In this document: positions 7,781 through 17,545 of the stretch, piece after piece
How positions within the stretch are numbered: position 1 is the first letter of the stretch
Layout: every line of letters starts with the position of its first letter
Assembly (NCBI RefSeq): GCF_039679125.1
Contig: NZ_CP155551.1
Location: 2,852,001-2,916,000, forward strand
DNA length: 64,000 nucleotides
Source: Blastococcus sp. HT6-4
GTDB taxonomy: Bacteria > Actinomycetota > Actinomycetes > Mycobacteriales > Geodermatophilaceae
Reading direction: 5' to 3'
The notes under the pieces: model-generated
What the model saw: only the letters and a program-made list of their open reading frames with translations
What the model was told of the DNA's origin: nothing
Database searches by the model: none
Translations under genes and position numbers: made by a program

Positions 7781-8323
7781 ATGACGACCACTCGCACGTC
7801 CACGACCCGTCGTTCGCTCCGCGGGGCGACGCTCGCCCTCGTCACCGGCGCGGGGATCGCCCTCGCCCCCCTGCCCGCCTCGGCCTCCGTCGGTGACGCA
7901 CCGTCCGGCGCGCCGGTGGCCATGGCCGCCGCCCCGGCGCCCCACCACGCCGCTCCGGTCGCGGCGCCCACCCACGCCGCGCAGGTCGCCGTCGACAGCG
8001 CGCTGTCCAAGCTCGGGGCGCCCTACGTCTGGGGCGGCACCGGCCCCGGCGGCTACGACTGCTCCGGCCTGACCTGGTCGTCCTACCGCGACGCGGGCAT
8101 CACGCTGCCGCGCACCTCGCGCGCCCAGTCGACGGTGGGTGTGCACGTCGACCGCGCCCACCTGCAGCCCGGCGACCTGATCTTCTTCTACTCGCCGGTC
8201 GGGCACGTCGCGATGTACATCGGCAACGGGCTGATGGTGCACTCCTCGACGTTCGGCCAGCCGGTGAAGGTCGTCCCCGTCGACTCGATGTGGGGCTACA
8301 ACACCGCCCGCCGCGTCGTCTGA
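7781..8323 (+). CDS. Secreted NlpC/P60 peptidoglycan endopeptidase
   Basis: 180 aa. Residues 1-36 are a Sec signal peptide (RR-containing n-region, ALVTGAGIALAPLPASA), followed by an Ala/Pro/His linker. The NlpC/P60 domain spans about 65-180, with the catalytic cysteine in YDCSGLTW (around residue 93) and the histidine in GHVAMYIGNG (around 141). Such enzymes cut D-Glu-DAP-type peptide bonds in peptidoglycan during growth and separation. Expression is expected to respond to c-di-AMP through the upstream riboswitch. An AGGAG lies 13 bases before the ATG. A perfect hairpin terminator follows directly. Confidence 0.92.
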   Translation: MTTTRTSTTRRSLRGATLALVTGAGIALAPLPASASVGDAPSGAPVAMAAAPAPHHAAPVAAPTHAAQVAVDSALSKLGAPYVWGGTGPGGYDCSGLTWSSYRDAGITLPRTSRAQSTVGVHVDRAHLQPGDLIFFYSPVGHVAMYIGNGLMVHSSTFGQPVKVVPVDSMWGYNTARRVV

Positions 8324-8333
8324 TCCCTCCTGC

Positions 8334-8365
8334 GGACGGTGCCCCGGCCGGCCGGGGCACCGTCC
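8334..8365. terminator. Perfect 16-bp palindromic terminator between convergent genes
   Basis: 8334-8349 and 8350-8365 are exact reverse complements (GGACGGTGCCCCGGCC and its mate) with no unpaired loop base in DNA. It sits in the 47-bp gap between the convergent NlpC/P60 and hemerythrin genes and can serve both directions. Confidence 0.75.
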
Positions 8366-8370
8366 GGTGG

Positions 8371-8853
8371 CTACACGTGCCGGAGGGTCGCGCGCTTGAG
8401 CCGCACGATCAGCCGCATCCCACCGGACTCGGCCAGCTCCCGCTGCCGCGCCCGCAACTGCTCGCCGAGCTCCTCGAGGCGCTCCTCCCCCAGGGCGTGC
8501 GACTGGGGGAACATGCGCTGCTCCTCCTCCATCGTGTGGTGGCGCACCGTCTTCTCGAGCATGCGGACCTCGGTGGTGAACTCCGGGTCGCTGACGTCCA
8601 TGCGCATGACGGTGGCGACCTGGTCGTCGATCTGCCGGTGCTCGGCGTGCGCGAGGGCCAGCAGCGGGGAGACGTCGGGGACGGCGGGGTAGAACAGCTC
8701 GTCCTCTATCTGGGCGTGGATCTCGATCTCGCGCAGGAACCGGTCCCGCAGCTCCTCCCGCCGCCCGGCCTGGGCGTCGGTGGTCTCGGCCAGGTCGCGG
8801 AGCAGCCCGCGCAGGACGTCGTGGTGCGCGATCAGGACCTCGTCGGCCTTCAT
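8371..8853 (-). CDS. Hemerythrin-domain protein
   Basis: 160 aa, mostly one hemerythrin HHE four-helix bundle with expected iron ligands: HH near residue 10, H and E in HAQIEDELFYP, H in LAHAEHRQIDD and HH plus E in RHHTMEEEQRMFP. Such domains bind a di-iron centre and sense or carry O2 or NO. The ATG overlaps the stop of the Rieske gene (ATGA), with a GAGGAGG Shine-Dalgarno in the end of that gene, so the two are translationally coupled. The pairing suggests a joint redox or gas-related role. Confidence 0.88.
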   Translation of the reverse strand: MKADEVLIAHHDVLRGLLRDLAETTDAQAGRREELRDRFLREIEIHAQIEDELFYPAVPDVSPLLALAHAEHRQIDDQVATVMRMDVSDPEFTTEVRMLEKTVRHHTMEEEQRMFPQSHALGEERLEELGEQLRARQRELAESGGMRLIVRLKRATLRHV

Positions 8854-9788
8854 CGGGATGCCTCCTCGGCCGTGGTGATCGCCGTCGGGCTGCGCCAGGT
8901 GGCGCGCCGCCGCACCTCGACCGCGCCGTCGGTGATGCGGGTGTCGTAGCAGGGCAGCGGCGCGGTGGACGGTCCCTGCGCCGGCTCCCCGGTGTCGAGG
9001 TCGAACCGCGAGCCGTGCCACGGGCAGACGAGCTCGTCGCGGTGCAGCCACCCCTCCGCCATCGGCCCGCCCAGGTGCGGGCAGCGTCCGCTCACCGCCC
9101 GGACGCCGCCGTCGGTGCGGACCAGCACCACCGGGACGCCGTCGACGTCGACGCCGAACGGCTCGCCGTCCGGGAGGTCGGCGAGCCGGGTGACCGGGGT
9201 GAACGTGCGGGGCGACCGGCCGGCCGCAGAGTGGTCGACGCCGAGCCGGTGGCGGTAGGACAGGACGCCGCCCAGGTAGCCGCTGGCCAGGACGACGGCG
9301 TACCCGGCGGCGGCGGTGACCCGTGCCCGCGCCGCGCGGCCGCGTCCGCGGTCGGCGAACGACCAGGCGTAGAGCGCGAGCGCGGTGCTGTTGAGGGCGG
9401 CGTGCACGAGACCGACGCGGCGGGCCTCGTCGTGGGCGTGCTGCCAGTCGGTCATCCCGGTCGCGGCCGACGCCACCGCGCCCGCGATCCCGAACCCGAC
9501 CACCGTCCGCGCCGCCTGGGCCGTGCCCGGGCCGCCGCGGCCGGTGGTGTCGAGGCCGTCGAGCAGGGCCGCCGCGCTCCACGAGCCGATCGGCAGGGCG
9601 ACGAGAAAGGGGTGCAGCGGGTGCCCGAGCCACACGCCGTGCAGCAGGTCCTGCAGCGGGCGGGCGTACCGGCCGGCCAGCAGGAAGGTCAGCGAGACGC
9701 CGTGCTCGACCTGGTAGCTCGGCGCATCCAGCACCTGCCACCGCTCGACGGCGCCGACCGCGCGCTGGAACAGGGTCCGGACGCTCAC
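8850..9788 (-). CDS. Rieske [2Fe-2S] protein with DUF2231-like membrane domain
   Basis: 312 aa from the GTG at 9788 (GGAGAGG Shine-Dalgarno); an upstream start at 9890 is possible but less likely. Residues about 30-185 form a multi-spanning DUF2231-like region (GHPLHPFLVALPIGSW, FGIAGAVASAATGMTDW, a histidine-containing helix, AGYAVVLASGYLGGVLSY). Residues 200-300 are a Rieske domain with both cluster motifs, CPHLGG and CPWHGSRF. The membrane histidines could bind heme, giving a small electron-transfer unit; this is inference. It is coupled to the downstream hemerythrin gene. Confidence 0.88.
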   Translation of the reverse strand: MSVRTLFQRAVGAVERWQVLDAPSYQVEHGVSLTFLLAGRYARPLQDLLHGVWLGHPLHPFLVALPIGSWSAAALLDGLDTTGRGGPGTAQAARTVVGFGIAGAVASAATGMTDWQHAHDEARRVGLVHAALNSTALALYAWSFADRGRGRAARARVTAAAGYAVVLASGYLGGVLSYRHRLGVDHSAAGRSPRTFTPVTRLADLPDGEPFGVDVDGVPVVLVRTDGGVRAVSGRCPHLGGPMAEGWLHRDELVCPWHGSRFDLDTGEPAQGPSTAPLPCYDTRITDGAVEVRRRATWRSPTAITTAEEASR

Positions 9789-9941
9789 CGGTGCAGCCTC
9801 TCCGTCGTCATCCCGGTGCCCTGCCCCGACCGCGGTGATCGAAAACAGGGGCCGGGGACCGCCCGATCGCGGACGAAGGCGTTCCGACACCCCTGCGGGT
9901 TACCGTCCGTGCCGCACCGACCGCGACCCCAGGGAGACCCG

Positions 9942-11036
9942 GTGACCGACGAGCCCCCGCTCCCTCCCCCGCACGGGTTCCTGCGGCCGGGCCTGTGGGT
10001 GGACCGCTTCGACGTCGGCAACGGGATGCTGCTGCAGGCGCAGTGGCACGGCGGCATGCCCTACCAGCGGACCGGCGAGGTGACCGGCGCCGTGGAGGAT
10101 CCGCTGCCGCTGCTCCCCGACGGCGCCGTCCTCCGCCTGGACCGCAAGGACGGGAGCTCGCGCACGATCGTCGTCGCGTTGCCGGGCCTGCTGGCGCGGC
10201 TGGAGGTTGCGAACCGGATGACGACCGTCGACGTCGTCGGGTCGGACCTGGCCGCCGTCGAGGCCCTGGTCGCGCACGTCGTCGCCGGCGCGGAGCAGGT
10301 CACCGCCGCACCGGAGGGCGAGGTGCGGATGTCGTTCTGGTCGGGGGCCCCGAACGGCGGGCTGGAGTCGTCGCGCCGCGTCACGGCACCCACGTGGGCG
10401 GAGGCGGCGGCGAACTACGCGGGGCGGACGCGGCAGGCGCTGGGGCCGCTCATGACGGCCGGCGACATGTCGGGGCGGGCCGGACGCCTGGTGCTGTGGC
10501 ACGGCGTCCCGGGAACGGGGAAGACGACGGCGGTGCGGGCGCTCAGCCGCGAGTGGTCGGGCTGGTGCCGGCCGCACTACGTGATGGATCCGGAACGGCT
10601 GTTCGCCGAGCCCCAGTACCTGCTGCAGGTGGCGGGGATCGACGAGGACGAGGACGAGGACGACGGCCGGTGGCGCCTGGTCGTGGCGGAGGACTGCGAC
10701 GAGTACCTGCGGTCGGACGCCAAGGTGCGGGCCGGCGCCTCGCTGGGGCGGCTGCTCAACCTGTGCGACGGGATCCTCGGCCACGGGCTCAAGGTGCTGG
10801 TGCTGCTGACGACCAACGAGGACGTCGGCCGGCTGCACCCGGCCATCACCCGCCCGGGCCGGTGCCTGAGCCAGGTCGAGTTCGACCTCCTCTCGCCGGC
10901 GGAGGCGCAGGCATGGCTGGGCGGGTCCGTTCCCGCGCCCGAGCGCCCGATGACGCTGGCGGAGCTGTTCGCGCTGCGCGAGGAGCGCGCCCACCCGGCC
11001 GATGCGATCGCACCGGAGTTCGGCGGCTATCTCTGA
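9942..11036 (+). CDS. AAA-family ATPase with DUF5925-like N-terminal domain
   Basis: 364 aa from the GTG at 9942 (AGGGAG eight bases upstream). The N-terminal 150 residues match what I recall as DUF5925. The ATPase core follows: Walker A GVPGTGKTT (around residue 188), an acidic insertion DEDEDEDD (around 233), Walker B-like RLVVAEDCDEYL (around 245), a sensor asparagine in LLTTNEDVGRLHPA and an arginine-rich TRPGRC. The layout is like BCS1/CDC48-type small AAA proteins. Partner and substrate are unknown. It is divergent from the Rieske/hemerythrin operon. Confidence 0.8.
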   Translation: MTDEPPLPPPHGFLRPGLWVDRFDVGNGMLLQAQWHGGMPYQRTGEVTGAVEDPLPLLPDGAVLRLDRKDGSSRTIVVALPGLLARLEVANRMTTVDVVGSDLAAVEALVAHVVAGAEQVTAAPEGEVRMSFWSGAPNGGLESSRRVTAPTWAEAAANYAGRTRQALGPLMTAGDMSGRAGRLVLWHGVPGTGKTTAVRALSREWSGWCRPHYVMDPERLFAEPQYLLQVAGIDEDEDEDDGRWRLVVAEDCDEYLRSDAKVRAGASLGRLLNLCDGILGHGLKVLVLLTTNEDVGRLHPAITRPGRCLSQVEFDLLSPAEAQAWLGGSVPAPERPMTLAELFALREERAHPADAIAPEFGGYL

Positions 11037-11074
11037 GGACCGCGACCGCGACGATGCTTGTAGCGTCCCGGCGC

Positions 11075-11977
11075 ATGGCGGATCGAGCGTTCCGGACGGT
11101 GCTGGAGGGCGGTTCCTACTTCGAGGGCCCGCGGTGGCACGACGGCCAGTGGTGGGTGTCGGACTTCTACCGGCACACCGTGAGCCGGGTCGCGGCGGAG
11201 GGCGGCCCGGAGATCGTCGTCCTCGAGGTGGAGAACCAGCCGTCGGGGCTCGGCTGGCTGCCCGACGGTTCGCTGCTCGTGGTCTCGATGAGGGACCACC
11301 GGCTGCTGCGGGTCGCCGACGGCGAGGTGTCCACCCACGCCGACCTCTCCGACGTCTGCACGGGGCTGCTCAACGACATGGTGGTCGACGCCTCCGGCCG
11401 GGCCTTCGTCGGCGACTTCGGCTTCGACCTCATGGGCGGCGGGGCGCCGGCGCCGGCATCGCTGAAGCGGGTGGACCCGGACGGCACGGTGACCGTGGTG
11501 GCCGAGCGCCTGCTCTTCCCGAACGGGTCGGTGATCACCCCGGACGGCGGAACGCTGATCGTCGGCGAGACGTGGGGGAACCGCTTCTCCGCGTTCGACA
11601 TCGCCGCGGACGGGTCACTGGTGAACCGGCGGGTGTGGGCGGAGCTGGGGCCCGTGCCGGAGGGTGACTCCGTCGAGGAGCTCATCGGCCAGGTGCGGGT
11701 CGCGCCCGACGGCTGCACGCTGGACGCCGAGGGCCACGTCTGGGTCGCGGACGGACTGAACTCCCGCGTCGTCCGGGTGGCGGCCGGCGGCGCGATCGTC
11801 GAGGAGATCGCCGCGCCCGGCGGGATGGGCGTCTACGCCTGCGCGCTCGGTGGGGACGACGGCCGGACGCTCCTCCTGTGCTGCGCGCCGGACTTCTACG
11901 CGCACACCCGGGCACCGGTCCGCGAGGCCGTGCTGGTGGCCACGGACGTCGCCGTCCCGCACGCCGGGCTGCCCTGA
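11075..11977 (+). CDS. SMP-30/gluconolactonase-like beta-propeller hydrolase
   Basis: 300 aa, a six-bladed propeller of the SMP-30/gluconolactonase/LRE family. Diagnostic segments are GSYFEGPRWHDGQWWVSDF at the start (metal-binding E), GLLNDMVVDASGRAFVGDFG (N/D ligands), LLFPNGSVITPDG and VWVADGLNSRVVRV. Members hydrolyse lactones or related esters; the substrate here is unknown. ATG at 11075 follows TAGCGT by eight bases with no Shine-Dalgarno, so it is probably leaderless; an ATG at 11054 in frame would precede that box. It starts 38 bp after the AAA ATPase gene. Confidence 0.85.
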   Translation: MADRAFRTVLEGGSYFEGPRWHDGQWWVSDFYRHTVSRVAAEGGPEIVVLEVENQPSGLGWLPDGSLLVVSMRDHRLLRVADGEVSTHADLSDVCTGLLNDMVVDASGRAFVGDFGFDLMGGGAPAPASLKRVDPDGTVTVVAERLLFPNGSVITPDGGTLIVGETWGNRFSAFDIAADGSLVNRRVWAELGPVPEGDSVEELIGQVRVAPDGCTLDAEGHVWVADGLNSRVVRVAAGGAIVEEIAAPGGMGVYACALGGDDGRTLLLCCAPDFYAHTRAPVREAVLVATDVAVPHAGLP

Positions 11978-12002
11978 CCCCGCACCGGGGAACGGTGACC
12001 GA

Positions 12003-13013
<1,011 letters not shown>

Positions 13014-13197
13014 CCCGAGATGGACGGCAGCCGGGGCGCTCGACTTGATCCCTCGCGGGGGGGGGCACGCGAACCCGGCCCACCCACCCGGGTGAGCCCC
13101 GCGCCCGGCAGCCACGTCGCCGGCCGGGACGTCGGCGGCGCTCACAGGGAACCGCCCTACGATGACGGTTCGACGCCGACCAGGGGAGCACCACCTC

Positions 13198-14304
13198 ATG
13201 GCCTCCGTCCCGCCGGACTCCCGCACCACCCGATGGCTCCGCCGCCGACCCGACGGGCCGCCACCGCACGAGGAGCCGGTCCGCCGCCCGCGGTTCGACC
13301 GCCCGCCGCCCGCCGGGAACGACTGGTACGGCGCCCCACCGCAGACCGGTGGTCCTCCGCCGCAGCAGCCGCCTGCCCGCACGTGGCCCCAGGAGGCGCC
13401 CGGGCGCGCGTTCCCGCCGGCCCTGCCGGCGAGCCCCGGTCCGCCGGCCCGGCCGGAGGGTGGTCGCCGCGACCGGCGGCTCCGCGGCGGCCGCCCCCGC
13501 CGCCGGCTGGTCGGCCGCGTCGTCCGCATGCTGGCCGCGGTCGCCGTCGTCCAGGCCCTGGTGGTGCTGTCGCTGCGCTGGGTCGACCCGCCGACGACGG
13601 CGTTCATGCTGGCCAACCCCGAGGGCGCCGTCCAGGAGTCGGTGCCGGTCGAGCACGTCTCGCGGAACTTCCTGGCCGCGGTGATCGCCCACGAGGACGC
13701 CGAGCTCCCCTACCGCTCGGGGGCCTTCGACTGGGACGCGCTGTGGAGCCGCGCGCAGGCCCACCTCGCCGGCGAGGAGGACCCCTCGGGCTCCACGATC
13801 CCGCAGCAGATGGCGAAGAACCTCTTCCTGAACCAGGAGCTCAGCGCCTGGCGCAAGGCGGTCGAGGCCGGGCTGGCGGTCGAGCTGGCCGCGTTCGTGG
13901 ACGACCGCCGGATGCTCGAGCTCTACGTCAACTACGCCCAGTTCGGCCCGACGATCTACGGCGTCTGCGCGGCCGGCTGGTACTACTTCGACTCCCCGCC
14001 GAGCGAGCTCTCCCCCGCGCAGGCCGTGCAGCTCGTCGGCCTGCTCCCCTCCCCCGGCCACGTCCGGCGCGCGCCCGGCGGCGGGATGGACTTCGAGGTG
14101 GACGACGGCATGGGCTGGCTGTCCCGCTCGCACGTGGTCAACGCCCAGAACCGGGTGCCCCGCCACCTCGACCGGCTCGGCTTCACCCCCGTCGAGGATG
14201 CCGGCGTCGAGGGGCTGGCCTCCGACCAGGAGCCCTCGGGCGACGACTGCTCGACACCGCCGCAGGAGGTCACCGACCTGATCGCCGCGGAGGGCACCGC
14301 CTGA
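13198..14304 (+). CDS. Monofunctional GT51 peptidoglycan glycosyltransferase
   Basis: 368 aa. A long Pro/Arg-rich cytoplasmic N-terminus (1-105) precedes one TM helix (MLAAVAVVQALVVLSL). The GT51 domain follows, with the catalytic Glu in AVIAHEDAELPYRSGAFDW (around 164), the motif GSTIPQQMAKNLFL (around 200), RKAVEAGLAVEL and the second Glu region MLELYVNYAQFG. There is no transpeptidase domain, so it polymerises lipid II glycan chains without crosslinking, like MtgA. The ATG at 13198 has AGGGGAG ten bases upstream; an in-frame ATG at 13162 overlaps a TACGAT -10-like box and is less likely. Confidence 0.88.
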   Translation: MASVPPDSRTTRWLRRRPDGPPPHEEPVRRPRFDRPPPAGNDWYGAPPQTGGPPPQQPPARTWPQEAPGRAFPPALPASPGPPARPEGGRRDRRLRGGRPRRRLVGRVVRMLAAVAVVQALVVLSLRWVDPPTTAFMLANPEGAVQESVPVEHVSRNFLAAVIAHEDAELPYRSGAFDWDALWSRAQAHLAGEEDPSGSTIPQQMAKNLFLNQELSAWRKAVEAGLAVELAAFVDDRRMLELYVNYAQFGPTIYGVCAAGWYYFDSPPSELSPAQAVQLVGLLPSPGHVRRAPGGGMDFEVDDGMGWLSRSHVVNAQNRVPRHLDRLGFTPVEDAGVEGLASDQEPSGDDCSTPPQEVTDLIAAEGTA

Positions 14305-14365
14305 CGCGGGAGTCCTGGACGCTATGTGCATCCTGCGGCGTCACCGACCGTCCCCCTCGGCCCGC

Positions 14366-15511
14366 TCAGCCGCAGGCGACCTCGGCGGCGCCGGCGAGCT
14401 CGATCCGGACGGCCCGGTTGGCCGCCGGGTCGTCGGCGTCGTAGCCGGCGAAGTCGCTGCCGAGCCCGGTGACCGTCAGCCGGTCGGCCGGGACGCCGAG
14501 GGTGGCCAGGACGTCGGCCACCGCCTGCGCCCGCCGGCGGCTGAGTTCGACCTGCCCGGTCGCATCGCCGACGTCCGCCGTGGTGCCCGCGAGCGCCGCC
14601 GAGAGGTCGGCGGCCCGGATCCGGTCGGCGATCGGTCGCAGCGTGGCGACGGCGGCTGCCTCGTCGAGAAATGCGGCCGTGTCCGCGACGAAGGCGACGT
14701 CCCCCTCGTCGAGGACCACGGTCTCCGCCTCGCACACCGGGCCGCTCCCGGGGACGACGGGGGTCACCGCCGGCAGGTTCCCCACCGGCTGCCCGCTCAG
14801 CGGCGCATCGTCGACGTGCAGGCTCGCCGCGCCGGCCGCCTCGGCGATCGCCGTCCAGAGGGCGACCAGGTTCTCGCGCTGCGCACGGGGCAGCGCCTGC
14901 TGCGGGGCCGCGACGTCGCCGAGCCCGGCGAACACGACGTCGATGCCGGCCAGGTCGGGCAGCGCGCCGGCGTCGTCGAGCTGTGCGGCGAGCGCCCGGG
15001 GGTCGGCGTCGAGCAGGGCGGGCTGGGTGGCGAAGTCGAGGGCACCGGCGGTGGAGAGGCCGGAGTCGACGACGACGAGGGTGCGCCGGTCCGCCGCGGC
15101 GCCGAGGGCACGGGCGGCGAGGTCCAGGGCTGCCAGCAGGTCGCTCTCCGGCGTCCGCGCCGCCGCCTCGGCGACCAGCTGGTCGATCAGGGCGCGGTTG
15201 CGGTCGCGGTCCTGCGGCTGCACGACCGCGTTCTCGTCCCGGGCCAGCAGCGCACCGGCCCCGTCCAGCTGGAACGGGGCGCCGTCCGCGACGACGATCG
15301 ACAGGTGGGCCTGCGAGGCCAGCGCCGCCTCGCGGGCATCGCCGGCGGCGCCGCCGAGCACCGGTTCGGCCGAGTTGCTCCGGGCGCCGACGACGATCGC
15401 CATCGCTCCGCTGGGCTCGGCACCGCTGTTCGTGCAGGCCGCCGTCCCGGTGAGGAGGGCGACCGTCGCGGCCACCGCGGCGGTGCGGCGCAGCACCGTT
15501 GTTCCGAGCAC
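14366..15511 (-). CDS. OmpA-like lipoprotein, third gene of an unusual envelope operon
   Basis: 381 aa from the GTG at 15511 (GGAAGGAA upstream). A lipoprotein signal (VAATVALLTGTAAC) ends at a cysteine around residue 24. Residues 30-250 are a repetitive alpha/beta region with a VWA-like strand, RTLVVVDSGLSTAGAL. Residues 290-381 are an OmpA/MotB-type peptidoglycan-binding domain (LRPIADRIRAADLSAAL, ELSRRRAQAVADVLATLGV, VTGLGSDF, NRAVRIEL). It should be membrane-tethered and grip the wall. It starts 13 bases after the stop of the four-TM coiled-coil gene. The N-terminal domain has no family I can name. Confidence 0.75.
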   Translation of the reverse strand: MLGTTVLRRTAAVAATVALLTGTAACTNSGAEPSGAMAIVVGARSNSAEPVLGGAAGDAREAALASQAHLSIVVADGAPFQLDGAGALLARDENAVVQPQDRDRNRALIDQLVAEAAARTPESDLLAALDLAARALGAAADRRTLVVVDSGLSTAGALDFATQPALLDADPRALAAQLDDAGALPDLAGIDVVFAGLGDVAAPQQALPRAQRENLVALWTAIAEAAGAASLHVDDAPLSGQPVGNLPAVTPVVPGSGPVCEAETVVLDEGDVAFVADTAAFLDEAAAVATLRPIADRIRAADLSAALAGTTADVGDATGQVELSRRRAQAVADVLATLGVPADRLTVTGLGSDFAGYDADDPAANRAVRIELAGAAEVACG

Positions 15512-15524
15512 GAGGTTCCTTCCG

Positions 15525-16835
15525 TCAGTGGGCGGCGTGGTCGCCGTTGCCGTTGCCGTTGCCGTTGAGGGACGGCGCGGGAGCGGACGCGGCCGGCCAG
15601 AGGGCGAGCGGGCCGATGGTGCGGGTGCCGGCCGGCCCGTCGGTGGCGTCCGCCCGTCCGGAGACGACGTTGTTGGTCGCGGCAGGGTCGCCGAGGAGCC
15701 CGGCGACGTGGATCCGCGCCAGCTCCTTGAGCTCGGCGATCTCGGCGTCGACGCCGGCCGCGGCGGCGGCCGTGCGAGCCGCCGTCCGCTCGACCTCGGC
15801 CCGGGCGTTCGCCGCGAGCCGCTCGGCCTCGATCGCCGCGCGCTCGGCGTCGGCGGCCGCCCGCCGCTGCGCCGCCAGGTCGCTGCGCAGCCGCAGGTAG
15901 CTCGCCATCCGCGGGTGGTGGTCGGAGAACCCGATCCAGAAGGCGAGGATGCCGGAGCCGACGTAGAGGGCGGCCAGCAGGATCGCCGACAGGAACGGGT
16001 CGTCCCCGGGCACCTCGGCGGCGGTACCGCCGAAGGCCACCTGCCCGGTGCCGCCGGTCGGCGCCTCGACCTGCGTCCGGACGTAGAAAGTCGCCGCACC
16101 GAGGAGGAACCAGCCTATGGTCATGACGGCGAGCGCCGTCCGGCCGAGCCCGCCCTGGCCCTCGCGGAGGTTGCGGGCGGTCCGGCCGACGAGGTGCATC
16201 ACCCCGACGGCCGCGGCGGTCAGCGCGATGGTGAGCGTCCAGACCATGTAGTCCTGCTGGCCGGTCATCCCGGCGAGAGTGACGTAGAAGGCGGCCAGGT
16301 CGCCGGCGGCGGCCAGCACGAGCAGCAGCCGGGTGAAGACCTGCCAGCCGCGCTGGGGGGTGAGGCCCTCCAGCGCGTCGACGGCCGGCCGCGGCCGGCG
16401 TCGGCGGTCGGGCCCTCCGGCGACCGGCGCCTCCTGCGGCGCCAGGAGCCGCTGCTCGAAGATCCTCACCAGCCGCTCGGTCTGGTCGCGCTCCGCCGCG
16501 GTCACCCCGGCGGTGGCACGGGCGGCGACGGCGGCGGCCTCGTACCGGCCCGCGCCCAGCTGGGCGACGGCCTCGGCCTCGGCGCCGGCCATCTCGTGGT
16601 GGGCGATCCACTGCGGCCGCAGCGAGTCGATCCAGCCGTCGAGGGCGTCCCCGTTCCCGGCGTCGAGCGAGCCGGTGCGGTGCATCTCGACGACCGCCTT
16701 GTGGACGGCGTCGCGCGCCTCCTGCGAGCGCATGCGCGGCGGCAGCGGCGGGTCGGCCGGGTGGCGGAACGACCACCCGGTACCGCCGTCGACCGCGCGC
16801 CGGGGCAGGTCGTCGTCCGTGCGCTTCCTGCTCAC
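15525..16835 (-). CDS. Four-TM protein with C-terminal coiled coil, second gene of the envelope operon
   Basis: 436 aa from the GTG at 16835, whose first bases overlap the previous stop (GTGA). Residues 1-160 are cytosolic and helical. TM segments are around 165-190 (LLLVLAAAGDLAAFYVTLAG), 195-220, 235-260 (LAVMTIGWFLLGAATFYV) and 285-310 (AILLAALYVGSGILAFWIG). A heptad-like A/E/R-rich coiled coil lies at about 325-385, then a low-complexity tail with NGNGNGNGD. I recognise no family. TM-plus-coiled-coil next to an OmpA-domain partner recalls the ZorA/ZorB or MotA/MotB division of labour, but there is no MotA similarity that I can see. Confidence 0.7.
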   Translation of the reverse strand: MSRKRTDDDLPRRAVDGGTGWSFRHPADPPLPPRMRSQEARDAVHKAVVEMHRTGSLDAGNGDALDGWIDSLRPQWIAHHEMAGAEAEAVAQLGAGRYEAAAVAARATAGVTAAERDQTERLVRIFEQRLLAPQEAPVAGGPDRRRRPRPAVDALEGLTPQRGWQVFTRLLLVLAAAGDLAAFYVTLAGMTGQQDYMVWTLTIALTAAAVGVMHLVGRTARNLREGQGGLGRTALAVMTIGWFLLGAATFYVRTQVEAPTGGTGQVAFGGTAAEVPGDDPFLSAILLAALYVGSGILAFWIGFSDHHPRMASYLRLRSDLAAQRRAAADAERAAIEAERLAANARAEVERTAARTAAAAAGVDAEIAELKELARIHVAGLLGDPAATNNVVSGRADATDGPAGTRTIGPLALWPAASAPAPSLNGNGNGNGDHAAH

Positions 16836-17545
16836 GCGGCGGCTCCGGTGTCCCGGTGGGCGGGCAGCAGGTCGTCGGCCAGCACCCACGCCGGCGGCGG
16901 CACGGGGCTGCTGTCCCAGCGGCTGACCAGCGCCTCCCGCTGGGGGTGGCGGCGGAGGAGCGCGCGCCGGTACACGGCGGCCAGCCGTTCGGCGCGTTCG
17001 ACAAGGCGGAGGGCCCGCGAGCGGGCGACGTCGGCCAGGTTCTGGCGGCGGGCCTCCAGCTGCGCCTCCTCGGCGCGGGTGGCGTCCAGCCGCACCCGGA
17101 GCTCGTGCTGCGCCGCCCGGGCCGCGTCCGCGCGGCGCAGGTGCTCGGCGGCGCGCCGCTGGCGGACCAGTTCGGCCGGCACCTGCTGCTCGCCCGCCCT
17201 CCGGGCGGTCAGCTCCTGCTCGGGAAGCGGTGCGGCCGCACGGGCGGCCGCATCGGTCGCCTCGGCGAGCGCCCGCTCGAGGGCGCCGAGCTCGGCGTCG
17301 ATCCCGGCCAGGCGGACGTCGATGCGCCGGACGTCGGCGTAGTAGCGCGTGCGCTCGAGCTCGCAGGCGTGGTCGCGGTGGGCCACAAGGTCGCGGAGGA
17401 TCGGCGTGGTCTCGGCGCCGAGGCCGATCGGCAGGCCGGCGCGGCGGTCGCTGCGGGCCGCCCAGAGCAGCCGCCAGCGGACCGGCCAGTACACGGGCAA
17501 GGAGCGGTAGGAGGTGCTCCTCCGGTCCGTCTTCGATCGCTTCAC
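16832..17545 (-). CDS. Coiled-coil protein, first gene of the envelope operon
   Basis: 237 aa from the GTG at 17545, eight bases after GGGGGAG. The N-terminus is basic and aromatic (SLPVYWPVRWRLLWAARS), then residues about 60-190 are a long Ala/Arg/Glu-rich coiled coil (YYADVRRIDVRLAGIDAEL, LRVRLDATRAEEAQLEARR). No signal peptide and no enzymatic motif are visible. It is translationally coupled to the four-TM gene. It is probably a cytosolic or peripheral structural partner of that protein. Family unknown. Confidence 0.65.
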   Translation of the reverse strand: MKRSKTDRRSTSYRSLPVYWPVRWRLLWAARSDRRAGLPIGLGAETTPILRDLVAHRDHACELERTRYYADVRRIDVRLAGIDAELGALERALAEATDAAARAAAPLPEQELTARRAGEQQVPAELVRQRRAAEHLRRADAARAAQHELRVRLDATRAEEAQLEARRQNLADVARSRALRLVERAERLAAVYRRALLRRHPQREALVSRWDSSPVPPPAWVLADDLLPAHRDTGAAA

